Shown piece after piece: positions 18,801 through 26,512 of a DNA stretch of 64,000 bases (the first letter of the stretch is position 1; each line of letters begins with the position of its first letter). The stretch comes from Oscillospiraceae bacterium (GTDB taxonomy: Bacteria; Bacillota; Clostridia; Oscillospirales; JAAYXM01). The notes below the pieces were generated by a model, which searched no databases, had not been told where the DNA came from, and saw nothing but the letters and a program-made list of their open reading frames with translations. Both the position numbers and the translations under genes were made by a program. The DNA is taken from the NCBI GenBank assembly GCA_015068085.1, contig SVLF01000003.1, positions 19,467-83,466 of the forward strand, in the 5' to 3' direction.

Positions 18801-20603
18801 CTTATTCGTCGCAAGGGAAGCGGAACGCTTAATTCCTTGTTCACCACAGTTTATGAACCGTATAAGGATGCAAGATATATAAAGAAGATTGAGGCTCTTC
18901 CGATAACTCCGGTTGACGGCGACCTTTCCGCTGTTGACGCGGCAAAGGCAGTCAAGGTAACTCATACAAGCGGAAGGATAGATTATATCGCATACTCAAC
19001 AGATGAAAAGCGCTCGTATACGATATATGACGAAAGTGTAGGACGTACTCTTGAGTTCACAGGATTTGTAGGAGTTCTTTCGTATAAGGATAATGAGCTT
19101 ATCTATTCCTACATTCACGACGGCGCAAGATTTGGGTCGGCAGAAAGCAACCTTGTCCGCCTTACAGGAACGGTTACCGGTTTTGAAAAAGAACTTACCC
19201 GTTCAAACTACATTATCGTAAAACCGGATGCGGACATAGCAACAACAGAGCTTGCAGGTAAGTACATCAATGTTAAGAATGACGGTGTGCGTAACGGTAT
19301 GTATAAGATTATTTCTGCATTGCCCGAGGGTGATGATGAGATAAAGCTTGATATCGGCGGCGTAAGTACAATTCGCGCGTACCGTGATACTGAAAATCCT
19401 GATGAAGGCTTTGTGTATGACATTGCCGAAGGACAGGTGTTTACAATCGGTCTCACCGATGAAGTTACAAACAATCCTGAGTTTACTCCAGTTTCTGATA
19501 AAAGCACATCGGCAGGCTCGTCGATAAACGTTACAGTCAATGCAACAAGCCCGATAGGTAAGAGTATAACCTACAGCGCGCTTCAGCTTCCGCGCGGCGC
19601 GAGCTTTAATGCGGATGCAGCAACCGTTATATGGAAGCCGGACAGCTCACAAATTGGCGATAACCGCGTATCAATCCTTGCAACTGATGAGGACGGACGC
19701 GAAGAAACGCTTCACTTTGTTATAACGGTTTACGGAAGCACAACGGGAAAACCGTCAACCGACAACACAACAGAACCTCCGTTAGCAGACGGCTCCGGAA
19801 CAGCGAGTGATAGCACAGGTTCAGCCGGCGGAGGCGGTGGCGGCGGTGCCGCACCGACCGACAAGCCTGATGATGAAACCAAGACCGATGACGATGAAAG
19901 CCTTCTCCTCGAGGAGAAGGTGCCGAGCGCAGGCGAGGCAGATGAGGTTGAAAAAACGCAATTCATCGACCTTGGTAACCACGCATGGGCAGAGGGCGCA
20001 ATAAACACACTTGCGGCAGATGGAATAATAAAGGGAACGTCTGCAAGCACGTTCAGTCCCGCCGATAACATTACCCGTGCAGATTTTGCTCTGCTTCTCG
20101 TCCGTGCGTTCAATCTCACAAGTGACAATGATGAGAACTTTGCAGATGTTTCTGGAAGTGATTACTTTGCATCTGAGCTTGCAATTGCACGCAATACTGG
20201 TCTTGTTAACGGCATCGGTGATAACAAGTATGCTCCGCGAAGTAGCATCACCCGTCAGGATATGATGGTAATAGTGTATCGGGCACTTGAAGCCTCCCTT
20301 GCCCTAAAGGGTAGTGAAACGGAGCGGAATGTCGGTGCGGCAATGAATGATAGTCCGGTGGACTATCAGAACCGCGACGTGACCGAGCCGGGCGAGATGG
20401 GACCGTCGAATAACGGTGGAGGGATTCTCCACTCGCAATATCCCGATTTCGGCACTGTTGCACCTTACGCCCGCGAAGCAGTCTCCGCACTCGTCGGTGC
20501 AGGTCTTGTTAACGGCAAAAACAATCTCATCGCGCCAACGGATTATACAACAAGAGCCGAGGTTGCGGTGCTGATAAAGAGAATATTGGATTATACAAAG
20601 TGA
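12831..20603 (+). CDS. Giant secreted SLH-anchored heparinase II/III-like protein (predicted polysaccharide lyase) with three repeated modules, Big_2-like domains, zinc-ribbon-like segment and three SLH domains
   Basis: 2590 aa; signal peptide MKKRMLKTVSFLLVVALLLGFAPAGTVFA; CKYCG...CPTCKRLFPSNDF; EGHGHTGSLNLGIDAFGYNFAPDFGYP and TLSHNTVVVNTKNQ motifs; C-terminal SLH (ITRADFALLLVRAF, ITRQDMMVIVYRAL, TTRAEVAVLIKRIL). Confidence 0.85.
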   Translation: MKKRMLKTVSFLLVVALLLGFAPAGTVFATSELSNVKIVYSLKSPSGAQVNVDTFGYKETHGFWEYYSVAKGYENAYRVATRDYLSMHSYGAHNGYIAFKINVPAKGEYEASLSFCSNSDGVSAGTVHIIPPSEEDIPAAIGSGKYLAIENIPFYSASKVTGNTISGKCTIEASGTHYLVFSQTSTTSAVIRPETLTLNGGTNTVPMCAELKSDNEEIVTDESFTIELSKVYMSDGALYDKTPLIGTPESDNPSVATVDKNGTITGVSPGEAVITLPVTAEGVTVNASMKVTIVEPSPIGQATLSLSKTELKPGASATSSVSAKLENGEAVNMEKTTVAYSTEDTDIISVDSDSGAIKALSAGTATVTAAVTYRGKTAYAQADITVLPIAAPSGVRVEYSMEIASIPNDGQMDSTKFSDTKNSWQFEGKYNNPSIQRNTIYGTIAYPNSGAWWAVRMYVPKAGSYSLKLDRGLRPQGGLVFFYFGKASEGASEIVKGEHIAEEKFYATADTASEETDSLGTVEIDAPGEYIMVMRTPLATDFATAGLNASNRRHFIKKIILDGGNETVEKMRFTLKPEYNEVYVGGNVKTALDNLYLSDGSTVSMVGAEINYSSSDEAIATVNEKGVIVGVSDGNAEITATVTLESGEKVTAKANIAVVTPPDLESVTAYVENSELEVISNAQINLSGKNADGSDTLLHMTTVTYETNNYSVASVDKNGLITAKTPGDAVITVNVRQGFVTKSDTVDITVINSRDEENPMELSNEMVYYDLRTSAPSGTALWDLTYNETKNWIFYGYANGMQENTSTARVRLSGSYGIQAQPNAIGAAWAVKITVPKAGRYAATLIHGVNANGGIANVYVLPVTEDTTQWTDGRYSVGTVNFYRTALGYDLSTNLKDIEFPQAGDYLLVFESAGKGAGGALQQFPKALSIDGTGVISYVEVFLEESEINVGDSIRMLYRIKLSDGTWLSESDDVIFFSSDPAVASVTSKGVVTGKSEGEAYITIMVKRGGKTETHSSPIRVNDVSSPAGIELRGPATVYVEGTGSFVQRAVMESTGKISLTPEQVSYRIVGGDGVANITPDGKISGVSEGEVEIVASAFFRDTYIESEVVTVNVIPKTQKTEPTLFTYDMRKNGIENVKKYDWAEAELDWYLKYADVYVDNAEQLYNMMIPEGIPRARYCAMNGNDPTYSSCKYCGDNFLESRGTSYFTVDAFNRPWKVQCPTCKRLFPSNDFGSFYELGVDEHGAFKREVALEENGILCKRGERDKNGVYVPYKEYEDNPYGYGDPKGYLYNELYTELYETGLDPVTKEPITHAWGDFTIDVNGDGKPDSGYFWGVDDGYGYYTGKEYKSGSKTIPEVHPYVANYMYHGPASISNMAVRCLAHAYMLTGDIKYGRLGAVVLDRLADTLPDMSTGQYPFLVTDGGEGIGKIQGALNDCTVLRIFAQGCDALYPLIDDPQVIEYLSAKSEKYGLENPKLSGSDIWSNWADGILRETYKSCLNTKLRGGFGHKHEALATAAVVLDSMPETEEMLDWLFKAGFEDKVNLICNGGNTNVELMATLDRDGFGNHGSPNYNKTWIEFLMYVQNAIDDYDRYDKYDLFDNPKFAKMFTVFTPFTLVSKYTAQIGDSGYTGSQTFETPAMEDLVYAYKRLGDKSIAKLLYLQNGMTTEGIHDDIFVKNPEAIADEIEDIVESEGQYLESEMLTGAGFAVLRDGELIKSAGTNATYDSQRDFWMYFGRTEGHGHTGSLNLGIDAFGYNFAPDFGYPEDANTSPRRLWLDGTLSHNTVVVNTKNQKAMSESTSPLHFDAGENVGVMDVDSSAVYDETRVYRRTLVSVKVSDEISYGVDFFKVLGGNDQIYTFRAHSDEIYETEGLTLTKQVDETTGEYKGTYASEEVEIGMDPGFIENGTPTYPTGFTFLKNIRRDETGKDNFAVDFKIRDFQKVLPHDMNLHLRMTALNDFEADEVAITSAFVPRKGEAAKYYDTLEQVLIRRKGSGTLNSLFTTVYEPYKDARYIKKIEALPITPVDGDLSAVDAAKAVKVTHTSGRIDYIAYSTDEKRSYTIYDESVGRTLEFTGFVGVLSYKDNELIYSYIHDGARFGSAESNLVRLTGTVTGFEKELTRSNYIIVKPDADIATTELAGKYINVKNDGVRNGMYKIISALPEGDDEIKLDIGGVSTIRAYRDTENPDEGFVYDIAEGQVFTIGLTDEVTNNPEFTPVSDKSTSAGSSINVTVNATSPIGKSITYSALQLPRGASFNADAATVIWKPDSSQIGDNRVSILATDEDGREETLHFVITVYGSTTGKPSTDNTTEPPLADGSGTASDSTGSAGGGGGGGAAPTDKPDDETKTDDDESLLLEEKVPSAGEADEVEKTQFIDLGNHAWAEGAINTLAADGIIKGTSASTFSPADNITRADFALLLVRAFNLTSDNDENFADVSGSDYFASELAIARNTGLVNGIGDNKYAPRSSITRQDMMVIVYRALEASLALKGSETERNVGAAMNDSPVDYQNRDVTEPGEMGPSNNGGGILHSQYPDFGTVAPYAREAVSALVGAGLVNGKNNLIAPTDYTTRAEVAVLIKRILDYTK
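20290..20435. repeat. Palindromic REP-like insertion kept in frame between SLH2 and SLH3
   Basis: Hairpins GATAGTCC-ggt-GGACTATC (20349-20367) and GTGGAG-ggatt-CTCCAC (20416-20432); encodes a low-plausibility ~48-aa insert SLALKGSETERNVGAAMNDSPVDYQNRDVTEPGEMGPSNNGGGILHSQ compared with the paralogue. Confidence 0.6.
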
Positions 20604-20619
20604 TTTTGGAGAATGTTTT

Positions 20620-21582
20620 ATGGTTAATGTTGGAATAATCGGTTGCGGTAAAGTTGCCACTGCACATATCAATGCGCTGTTGAAAATACCGGAGGCAAAA
20701 ATATCGGCAGTGTGCGATGTAGATGAAGAAAGATGCCGCAAATTTGCCGAGAAGACTTGTGCGAATGCATACACAAGCTATGAAGAGATGACTGATAAAG
20801 AAAATCTCGGGCTTGTGATAATCTGCTTACCGCCTGCCTTTCATGGAGCGTGTGTGAGATATTGTGCCGAAAAGAAAATAAACGTTTTTGTTGAAAAGCC
20901 GATGGGGATTGATGTTTCTGATTGTCGCTCAATGATTGAGGTATGTGAACAGAACGGTGTTATGCTGTGGGTAGGGCATATGCAATGCTATTCGGAAGAA
21001 AACGTTATTGCAAAAGAAATTATTGCATCGGGAAAATACGGCGATCTTATCTCGATAAATGAGGTAAGAACCTGCCGTTATCCCGGACCTGTCTCACCAA
21101 AATGGCTTATGAATAAAGCTGTATCAGGAGGAGGCATTCTGTATAACTTTGGCGCACATACGCTTGATATGGTAAAGTACATAACAGGAAGCAAGGTTGT
21201 TTCTGTGCAATGCGGTGTAAGCTTGCACGAAGAAGGAACAGAGAATGCGGCGAGTGGGATGCTGAAGCTTGAAAACGGGGTTTCAGTAACGTTCAATCTT
21301 ATGGGAAACTGCGATGTCAACAGGTATGAGATAACGTTGTATCTCAGCAAAGGAGAAATTCGGATAATTCCGCGGCAAAGTATCAGTGTATGCGGTGCGA
21401 ATGGCGTGTTTGAAACAATTTCGGAAGCAAGCGAAGAAGCAACAGGAAAGTCTTGGCAATATCTGCAACTTTGTGATGTTATAGAAGCAACCGAAAACAA
21501 AGAAGCAAAAGTCGGCGGTGCGTACGGACTGGGGATCATACAGGACCTCGAAATGTTGTACAAATCTGCCGGGATTATGTAA
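20620..21582 (+). CDS. Gfo/Idh/MocA-family oxidoreductase
   Basis: 320 aa; VGIIGCGKVATAHINAL Rossmann, VFVEKPMG, GGGILYNFGAHTLDMVKYITG. Confidence 0.9.
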   Translation: MVNVGIIGCGKVATAHINALLKIPEAKISAVCDVDEERCRKFAEKTCANAYTSYEEMTDKENLGLVIICLPPAFHGACVRYCAEKKINVFVEKPMGIDVSDCRSMIEVCEQNGVMLWVGHMQCYSEENVIAKEIIASGKYGDLISINEVRTCRYPGPVSPKWLMNKAVSGGGILYNFGAHTLDMVKYITGSKVVSVQCGVSLHEEGTENAASGMLKLENGVSVTFNLMGNCDVNRYEITLYLSKGEIRIIPRQSISVCGANGVFETISEASEEATGKSWQYLQLCDVIEATENKEAKVGGAYGLGIIQDLEMLYKSAGIM

Positions 21583-21603
21583 AAAAACGGAGGAGAGATT
21601 ATT

Positions 21604-23148
21604 ATGAAAGAGTTTGTAAAAAAAATAACTGCAGTTTTATTGGCAACGTGTATGATTTTTGCACTTGCTGCGTGTGGGGGCAGCGGAACACAAAAAGATG
21701 TTTCTGAAACTCTTGCAGGTGCAGAGATAGAGGTTGTTATTCCGTCGCATCCCAACTGGCCGTATCGTGATGATTGGAAATCATGGCAATATGTAAGAGA
21801 AGCCACCGGTGCAGATATTGATGTTGTGGCATATCCGAACTCTGATTATTCAACAAAGGCATCGCTTATTATGGCAGATCCTGAAAACGTGCCGGATCTT
21901 ATGTGTATGCCCGATATGAGCTATGTAAGCAAATACGTGTCGCAGGGCGCATTTGTGGCAATTGATGACTATCTTGATGAGATGCCGAACTATACAAAGT
22001 TCTGGGATTCCGTTCCGGAAGAGGAAGCGGAAAGCATGCTTAAGATGCGTCGCGCGGTTGACGGTAAAACATATTATCCGCAGGTTTACGGGCGTCAGAA
22101 TACCATAAACCTCCGCACATGGCTTTACCGTAAGGATATTTTTGAAAAGCACAATATAAAAATGCCTGAAACAATGGATGATTTGTACCTTGCAGCAAAA
22201 CAACTCAAAGCATTGTATCCGGATAGCTTCCCTATATGCATCCGTGGATTCTTTAACAACGGTGCGGATCTTATCGGAGCATCGTGGAGCCCGAACTTTG
22301 CGGTCGGCGCGTATTACGATTTTGAAAAAGAAGAATGGCATTACGGTGCGCGAGAGAACACAATGCGTGAGATTATAGAATACTTCAGAATGCTGGATGA
22401 GGAAAACCTTATAACTCCGAATTATGTAAATATGAGCGCAAGTGAGTGGTCAGAGCTTGTTTACACAAACAGAACATTCATCTTCCCGCAGTATCAGGTA
22501 CAGATAGACATCCTGAATGCGGATAGCCGCGGGCATAATCCCGATTTTACAATGGCAGCAATGCTTCCACCGAGAGCTGATACAGAGCGCGGGCAGAATA
22601 TGGTTGCAAAGAGCAATGTTGATCCGTGCGGATATGTTGTATTCAACAGCGGTGATGAAAAAAGAATTTCTAACGCGATATCCCTTCTTGACTGGTTCTA
22701 TTCCGATGAGGCATGCGAGCTTCTTTCGTGGGGTAAAGAAGGAGAAACTTATGAAGTTGTAAACGGCGAGAAAAAGTATATTCTTGAAGATGGCCAGAAC
22801 GTTGAAAATGCATATGGCTTCCAGACAAACAGCCTTATTGTACGCATAAAGCCGGAAGCGGTTATGGCAGGATTTTCGGATGAACAGCGCGAAAGCACGG
22901 AATTTATTCTTGAGCATACCGAAAAAGACTATAACCCCGTTCGCTGGGTCGGTTTCAATGAAGAGGAAGAGGCTGTCCGCGCAGATGTGGGCGCTGCTCT
23001 TGATACGTATACAAAAGAGATGATTTCAAAGTTTTTAATCGGTACAGAGCCGCTCTCAAAGTGGGATGAATATGTAGCAACAATCAACGAAATGGGTGCT
23101 GATAAGCTTCTTGCAGCCTATGAAAGTGCATATAACAGAGTAAAATAA
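21604..23148 (+). CDS. Extracellular solute-binding lipoprotein (ABC sugar-type)
   Basis: 514 aa; lipobox LAACGGSG; DLMCMPDMSYVSKYVSQGAFVAIDDYLDEMPNY style of SBP family 1. Confidence 0.85.
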   Translation: MKEFVKKITAVLLATCMIFALAACGGSGTQKDVSETLAGAEIEVVIPSHPNWPYRDDWKSWQYVREATGADIDVVAYPNSDYSTKASLIMADPENVPDLMCMPDMSYVSKYVSQGAFVAIDDYLDEMPNYTKFWDSVPEEEAESMLKMRRAVDGKTYYPQVYGRQNTINLRTWLYRKDIFEKHNIKMPETMDDLYLAAKQLKALYPDSFPICIRGFFNNGADLIGASWSPNFAVGAYYDFEKEEWHYGARENTMREIIEYFRMLDEENLITPNYVNMSASEWSELVYTNRTFIFPQYQVQIDILNADSRGHNPDFTMAAMLPPRADTERGQNMVAKSNVDPCGYVVFNSGDEKRISNAISLLDWFYSDEACELLSWGKEGETYEVVNGEKKYILEDGQNVENAYGFQTNSLIVRIKPEAVMAGFSDEQRESTEFILEHTEKDYNPVRWVGFNEEEEAVRADVGAALDTYTKEMISKFLIGTEPLSKWDEYVATINEMGADKLLAAYESAYNRVK

Positions 23149-23172
23149 AAAAAGGATTGTAAAAAAGATCCA

Positions 23173-23208
23173 TAAAAAAATCGAGGATGAAAGTCCTCGA
23201 TTTTTTAT
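23173..23208 (+). terminator. Rho-independent terminator after the SBP gene
   Basis: ATAAAAAAATCGAGGA-tgaaag-TCCTCGATTTTTTAT. Confidence 0.85.
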
Positions 23209-23210
23209 GC

Positions 23211-23402
23211 ACAAAAGAAACGGTCGGAAAGAATAAAGATATTACCGTATACAAAAAGCAAGCACCGTTTACATTGCGGGTAGAGCTTTGCGAAAGAGGA
23301 ATCTTGCCGTTTGTTGCAGGTGATCCGAGGATAAAAATAATTGACGGCCGCACATATGAGAAAACGACAGACACGATAGCAGACCTCTTGATGTTGAGGT
23401 AA
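23211..23402 (+). pseudogene. Possible coding remnant (TLRVELCERGILPFVAGDPRIKIIDGRTYEKTTDTIADLLMLR)
   Basis: Protein-like frame whose only ATG lies inside the preceding terminator hairpin; sits between two terminators. Confidence 0.25.
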
Positions 23403-23424
23403 TTTTTCTCATCAAAGATGTAAA

Positions 23425-23471
23425 AAACACAACCGCCCGGGTGTAGAAGCACACCGGGCGGTTGTGTTGTA
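23425..23471 (-). terminator. Rho-independent terminator on - strand (probably for the ROK transcript)
   Basis: On - strand AACACAACCGCCCGGTGT-gcttct-ACACCCGGGCGGTTGTGTTTTTT; long stem plus T6. Confidence 0.8.
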
Positions 23472-23613
23472 CGGTATTTACCGGCAAAATACTGCTAATT
23501 GCGACAAATTGCTTGACTGAAGCGTGTGTTGTCATGCTTGGATTTTGTGGTTTAAACAGCATTTGCCTGAGGGGGGATGGCTAAGGTAATAACAGTACTT
23601 TTTTAATTTTCTC

Positions 23614-23642
23614 TTGACATTCGGAGAGGATAAGAGTATAAT
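23614..23642 (+). promoter_or_regulatory. Consensus sigma-A promoter TTGACA-N17-TATAAT facing antisense to the ROK gene
   Basis: TTGACA 23614-23619, TATAAT 23637-23642, 17-nt spacer. Confidence 0.7.
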
Positions 23643-23688
23643 ACAGCCATAACTTAATTCACTCAGTAAATTAAGTTATGGCTGTATT
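23640..23688. repeat. Perfect 20-bp inverted repeat with 9-nt loop
   Basis: AATACAGCCATAACTTAATT-cactcagta-AATTAAGTTATGGCTGTATT; overlaps the -10 above and ends 2 nt from the ROK stop codon. Confidence 0.9.
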
Positions 23689-23690
23689 CA

Positions 23691-24770
23691 TCATTCAACA
23701 GGGAATATTTGCTCAAACATATAATCACAAAGGCCGTTCAGCATCAATTGCTTTTTGTTATTGGCAAAGTGAACATCAAATTGCCTTAATAGTGAGCTTG
23801 TTATTTTGTTTCGTATAGAGTTTATAAGATATTCTTTTTGTGTAGCATCCATAAGATCTACATAAGATCCTATGAGAACTATGTGGCTGTCGCAAATGTT
23901 CACGGAGGTAGATATGCCTATTGCGAGATAATCAAGAATTTCGTCAGTCAATTTGCAGTTACTTTTTTCAAATAACTGCTTGACAATTGCCTCAAGACAG
24001 CCGGTTTGTCCGCAACGGCATTGAACATCAGACATAAGCTTTATATGACCCAGTTCGCCGTGCATACACCACTCACCATGCTGACAACTGCCGTGTATAA
24101 GACTTGAAACACCTATGCCATCTGTTCCTAAGGTAAAGAGCTGAATGTGTGCGTAATTTTTTTTCAGATGTGTTCCGGCGGAAAGCACAAGGATGTTTCC
24201 GGTTCTTTCTACATAAATATTCTGACCGAAATTTTCAGTAAAAAGGTCGTGTAAATTAATATTTTGCCATCCAAGTTCTACGGAAGAAAGTATTGTGCAG
24301 TTTTTTGGATCTATAATACCGGGCATTGCAAGAAGAAGCCCGGAAAGGCAATCCTTGGGTATTTTGCAATTTTCAAGAATATTGTACATAGCTGAGCTTA
24401 AAGTATCCACGAAGGAAGATGGGGAAACCTGCTCCTGAAAGCTGAGGGTTGTTTCAAAGTAGATATCGCCGTTTAAATCCATAAGATATAAGCAGTGAAA
24501 GCTCCAATCAAAGGCGAAAAACAAATGCCTCTTTCCGTTGAAAATTAAAAAAAGAGGTTTTCTGCCGCCTGTTGACTCACCTTGCACAGTTTCCATAAGA
24601 ATATTTGATTCCTGAAGATTCCTTACGATTTTAGTAACTGCAGCGCGGCTTATATCAAGGTTTTCCCATATGTCGGTTCGAGAAACAAGCCTGTGTTTTT
24701 TTACGTAATGTACAATTGTGTTTCTGTTTCTGAATGCTGCATCAGCATGAGATAAAAAAGAGTTCGTCAT
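23691..24770 (-). CDS. ROK-family transcriptional regulator (NagC/XylR type)
   Basis: 359 aa; N-terminal wHTH (LVSRTDIWENLDISRAAVTKIVRNLQESNIL), CRCGQTGCLEAIV ROK zinc motif. Confidence 0.9.
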   Translation of the reverse strand: MTNSFLSHADAAFRNRNTIVHYVKKHRLVSRTDIWENLDISRAAVTKIVRNLQESNILMETVQGESTGGRKPLFLIFNGKRHLFFAFDWSFHCLYLMDLNGDIYFETTLSFQEQVSPSSFVDTLSSAMYNILENCKIPKDCLSGLLLAMPGIIDPKNCTILSSVELGWQNINLHDLFTENFGQNIYVERTGNILVLSAGTHLKKNYAHIQLFTLGTDGIGVSSLIHGSCQHGEWCMHGELGHIKLMSDVQCRCGQTGCLEAIVKQLFEKSNCKLTDEILDYLAIGISTSVNICDSHIVLIGSYVDLMDATQKEYLINSIRNKITSSLLRQFDVHFANNKKQLMLNGLCDYMFEQIFPVE

Positions 24771-24788
24771 AATAAATCACCGATTGTC

Positions 24789-24817
24789 AGTATAGTATAT
24801 TTAGAGAAAAATGTCAA
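24789..24817 (-). promoter_or_regulatory. Promoter of the ROK gene
   Basis: - strand TTGACA-N17-TATACT just upstream of the 24770 start. Confidence 0.7.
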
Positions 24818-24909
24818 GAAACTAATCAAAGTGTCTGTTTGTCTTGCGCAGCTAAAATAACGGGAAAATGTGTAAAAAATATAAAGATTTTTAAGAAAGG
24901 GTGTAAAGA

Positions 24910-25683
24910 ATGAAACTGAAAAACAAAATTGCCGTAATAACCGGCGGAGCTTCCGGCATAGGTGAAGCAGGAACGCGCCGTTTTACTTCGGAGGGTGCGT
25001 ATGTTGTTATTCTTGACGTAAACGAAGAGGCAGGCAAAGCTCTTGAAGCTGAGCTTTCAAATGTGTGGTTCATAAAGACGGATATTTCAGATGAAGTGTC
25101 CGTAAAAGCTGCATTTGAAAAAATAGCAGACAAATTCGGAAAAATAGATGTTCTTTATAACAATGCATCTGTATTTTTAGGCGGACGTGATACGGTTCTC
25201 GGTGATATCGAAGAAAGTATCTGGAAAAAGGTTCTGGCAATAAATCTTGACGGTACATATCATTGCACAAAATTTGCGCTTCCGCTTATGAAAGAAAATG
25301 GCGGCGCGATAGTAAATACAGCGTCAAGTGCAGGTGTTGTTGGTATCCCCGGTTGTGCTGCATATACAGCAACCAAGGGTGCAACGGTCACTTTGACACG
25401 CTCACTTGCAGTTGATTACGGCAAATACAACATCCGTGCTAATTGTATTGCACCTGCGGCGATTGAAACCGCAATGGTAAAGGAAAGCAACCTGAATGAC
25501 CCGAACTTTGATAACGAGTTCTTTTTAAAGCAGATAACACCGCTTCGCCGTTGGGGAAAACCCGAAGATGTCGCGGCACTTGCAGCATTTCTTGCATCCG
25601 ATGATGCAAGCTACTTAAATGGCGTTATAATCCCCTGTGACGGCGGAATAACGATAAACGGAAACGTGAACAAAGAAGTTTAA
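24910..25683 (+). CDS. Short-chain dehydrogenase/reductase
   Basis: 257 aa; VITGGASGIGEAG, NNAS, SSAGVVGIPGCAAYTATKGA (YxxxK), classical SDR. Confidence 0.93.
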   Translation: MKLKNKIAVITGGASGIGEAGTRRFTSEGAYVVILDVNEEAGKALEAELSNVWFIKTDISDEVSVKAAFEKIADKFGKIDVLYNNASVFLGGRDTVLGDIEESIWKKVLAINLDGTYHCTKFALPLMKENGGAIVNTASSAGVVGIPGCAAYTATKGATVTLTRSLAVDYGKYNIRANCIAPAAIETAMVKESNLNDPNFDNEFFLKQITPLRRWGKPEDVAALAAFLASDDASYLNGVIIPCDGGITINGNVNKEV

Positions 25684-25701
25684 GTTAAGGAGAAGGTAGA
25701 A

Positions 25702-26511
25702 ATGGAAAATTGCAGACAGATTGCAAAACAAATCAGAATTGACTGCGTGCGCATGACAAATAGCGGACGTAGCGGTCACGTCGGTAGTATGCTTTCGATG
25801 GCAGAGCTTATCGCCGTGCTTTATGAGAAAATCCTCAATGTGGACCCAAAGAACCCTGATATGCCGGAGCGCGACCGTTTTGTGCTCAGTAAGGGACACG
25901 CAGGTGCGGCTGTGTATTCCGCGCTTGCTCAAAAGGGTTTTATTCCGCGCGAATGGCTTTCCCGTTATTACTGTGACGATGGAAAGCTTATGGGACACAT
26001 CAGCCATAAGGTTCCGGGTGTTGAGTTTTCAACCGGATCCCTCGGTCACGGACTTCCTGTTGCAGTTGGTATGGCAATTGCTGCACGTTACGCAAAATCA
26101 CCGCGCCGTGTTTTCTGTATGACAAGTGATGGTGATATGAACGAAGGCTCCACTTGGGAGGCAATTATGTTTGCCGCCCAGGAAAAGCTTTCAAACCTTA
26201 CTATGATAGTGGACTATAACCGCGTTCAGGCTCTCGGTCATTCCGAGGACGTTATCGACCTTCGCTCACTTAAAGATAAACTCGAACTTTTCGGCTTCGC
26301 CGTACGCGAGATTGACGGTCACAACTGTGAAGAAATATATGATGCTTTGTCAAATCTTCCGCTTAATGAAAACAAGCCGAGTGCGATAATCGCTCACACG
26401 ACAAAATGCAAAGGTATTCCTGCATTTGAAAATACAGTAAAGTCACATTATAAATTTATACCGGATGAAGAAATCGAAGCTGTAATCGAAACGATTAAGG
26501 AGGCAAAATAA
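25702..26511 (+). CDS. Transketolase, N-terminal (TPP-binding) subunit
   Basis: 269 aa; SGRSGHVGSMLSMAELIAVLY, GDGDMNEGSTWEA-type TPP motif (SDGDMNEGSTWEAIMFA). Confidence 0.93.
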   Translation: MENCRQIAKQIRIDCVRMTNSGRSGHVGSMLSMAELIAVLYEKILNVDPKNPDMPERDRFVLSKGHAGAAVYSALAQKGFIPREWLSRYYCDDGKLMGHISHKVPGVEFSTGSLGHGLPVAVGMAIAARYAKSPRRVFCMTSDGDMNEGSTWEAIMFAAQEKLSNLTMIVDYNRVQALGHSEDVIDLRSLKDKLELFGFAVREIDGHNCEEIYDALSNLPLNENKPSAIIAHTTKCKGIPAFENTVKSHYKFIPDEEIEAVIETIKEAK

Positions 26512-26512
26512 T

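Noticed and set aside
19826-19860. Poly-glycine run as a frameshift or phase-variable tract
   Set aside because: Encoded by mixed GGC/GGA/GGT codons, in frame in both paralogues; ordinary Gly-rich linker before SLH domains
20341-20440. MNDSPVDYQ... segment as a novel small protein domain
   Set aside because: Contains perfect DNA palindromes and is absent from the paralogue; better explained as a repeat insertion
12831-20603. Giant ORF as an NRPS/PKS or phage tail protein
   Set aside because: Signal peptide, Ig-like repeats, heparinase-like motifs and SLH domains explain it fully
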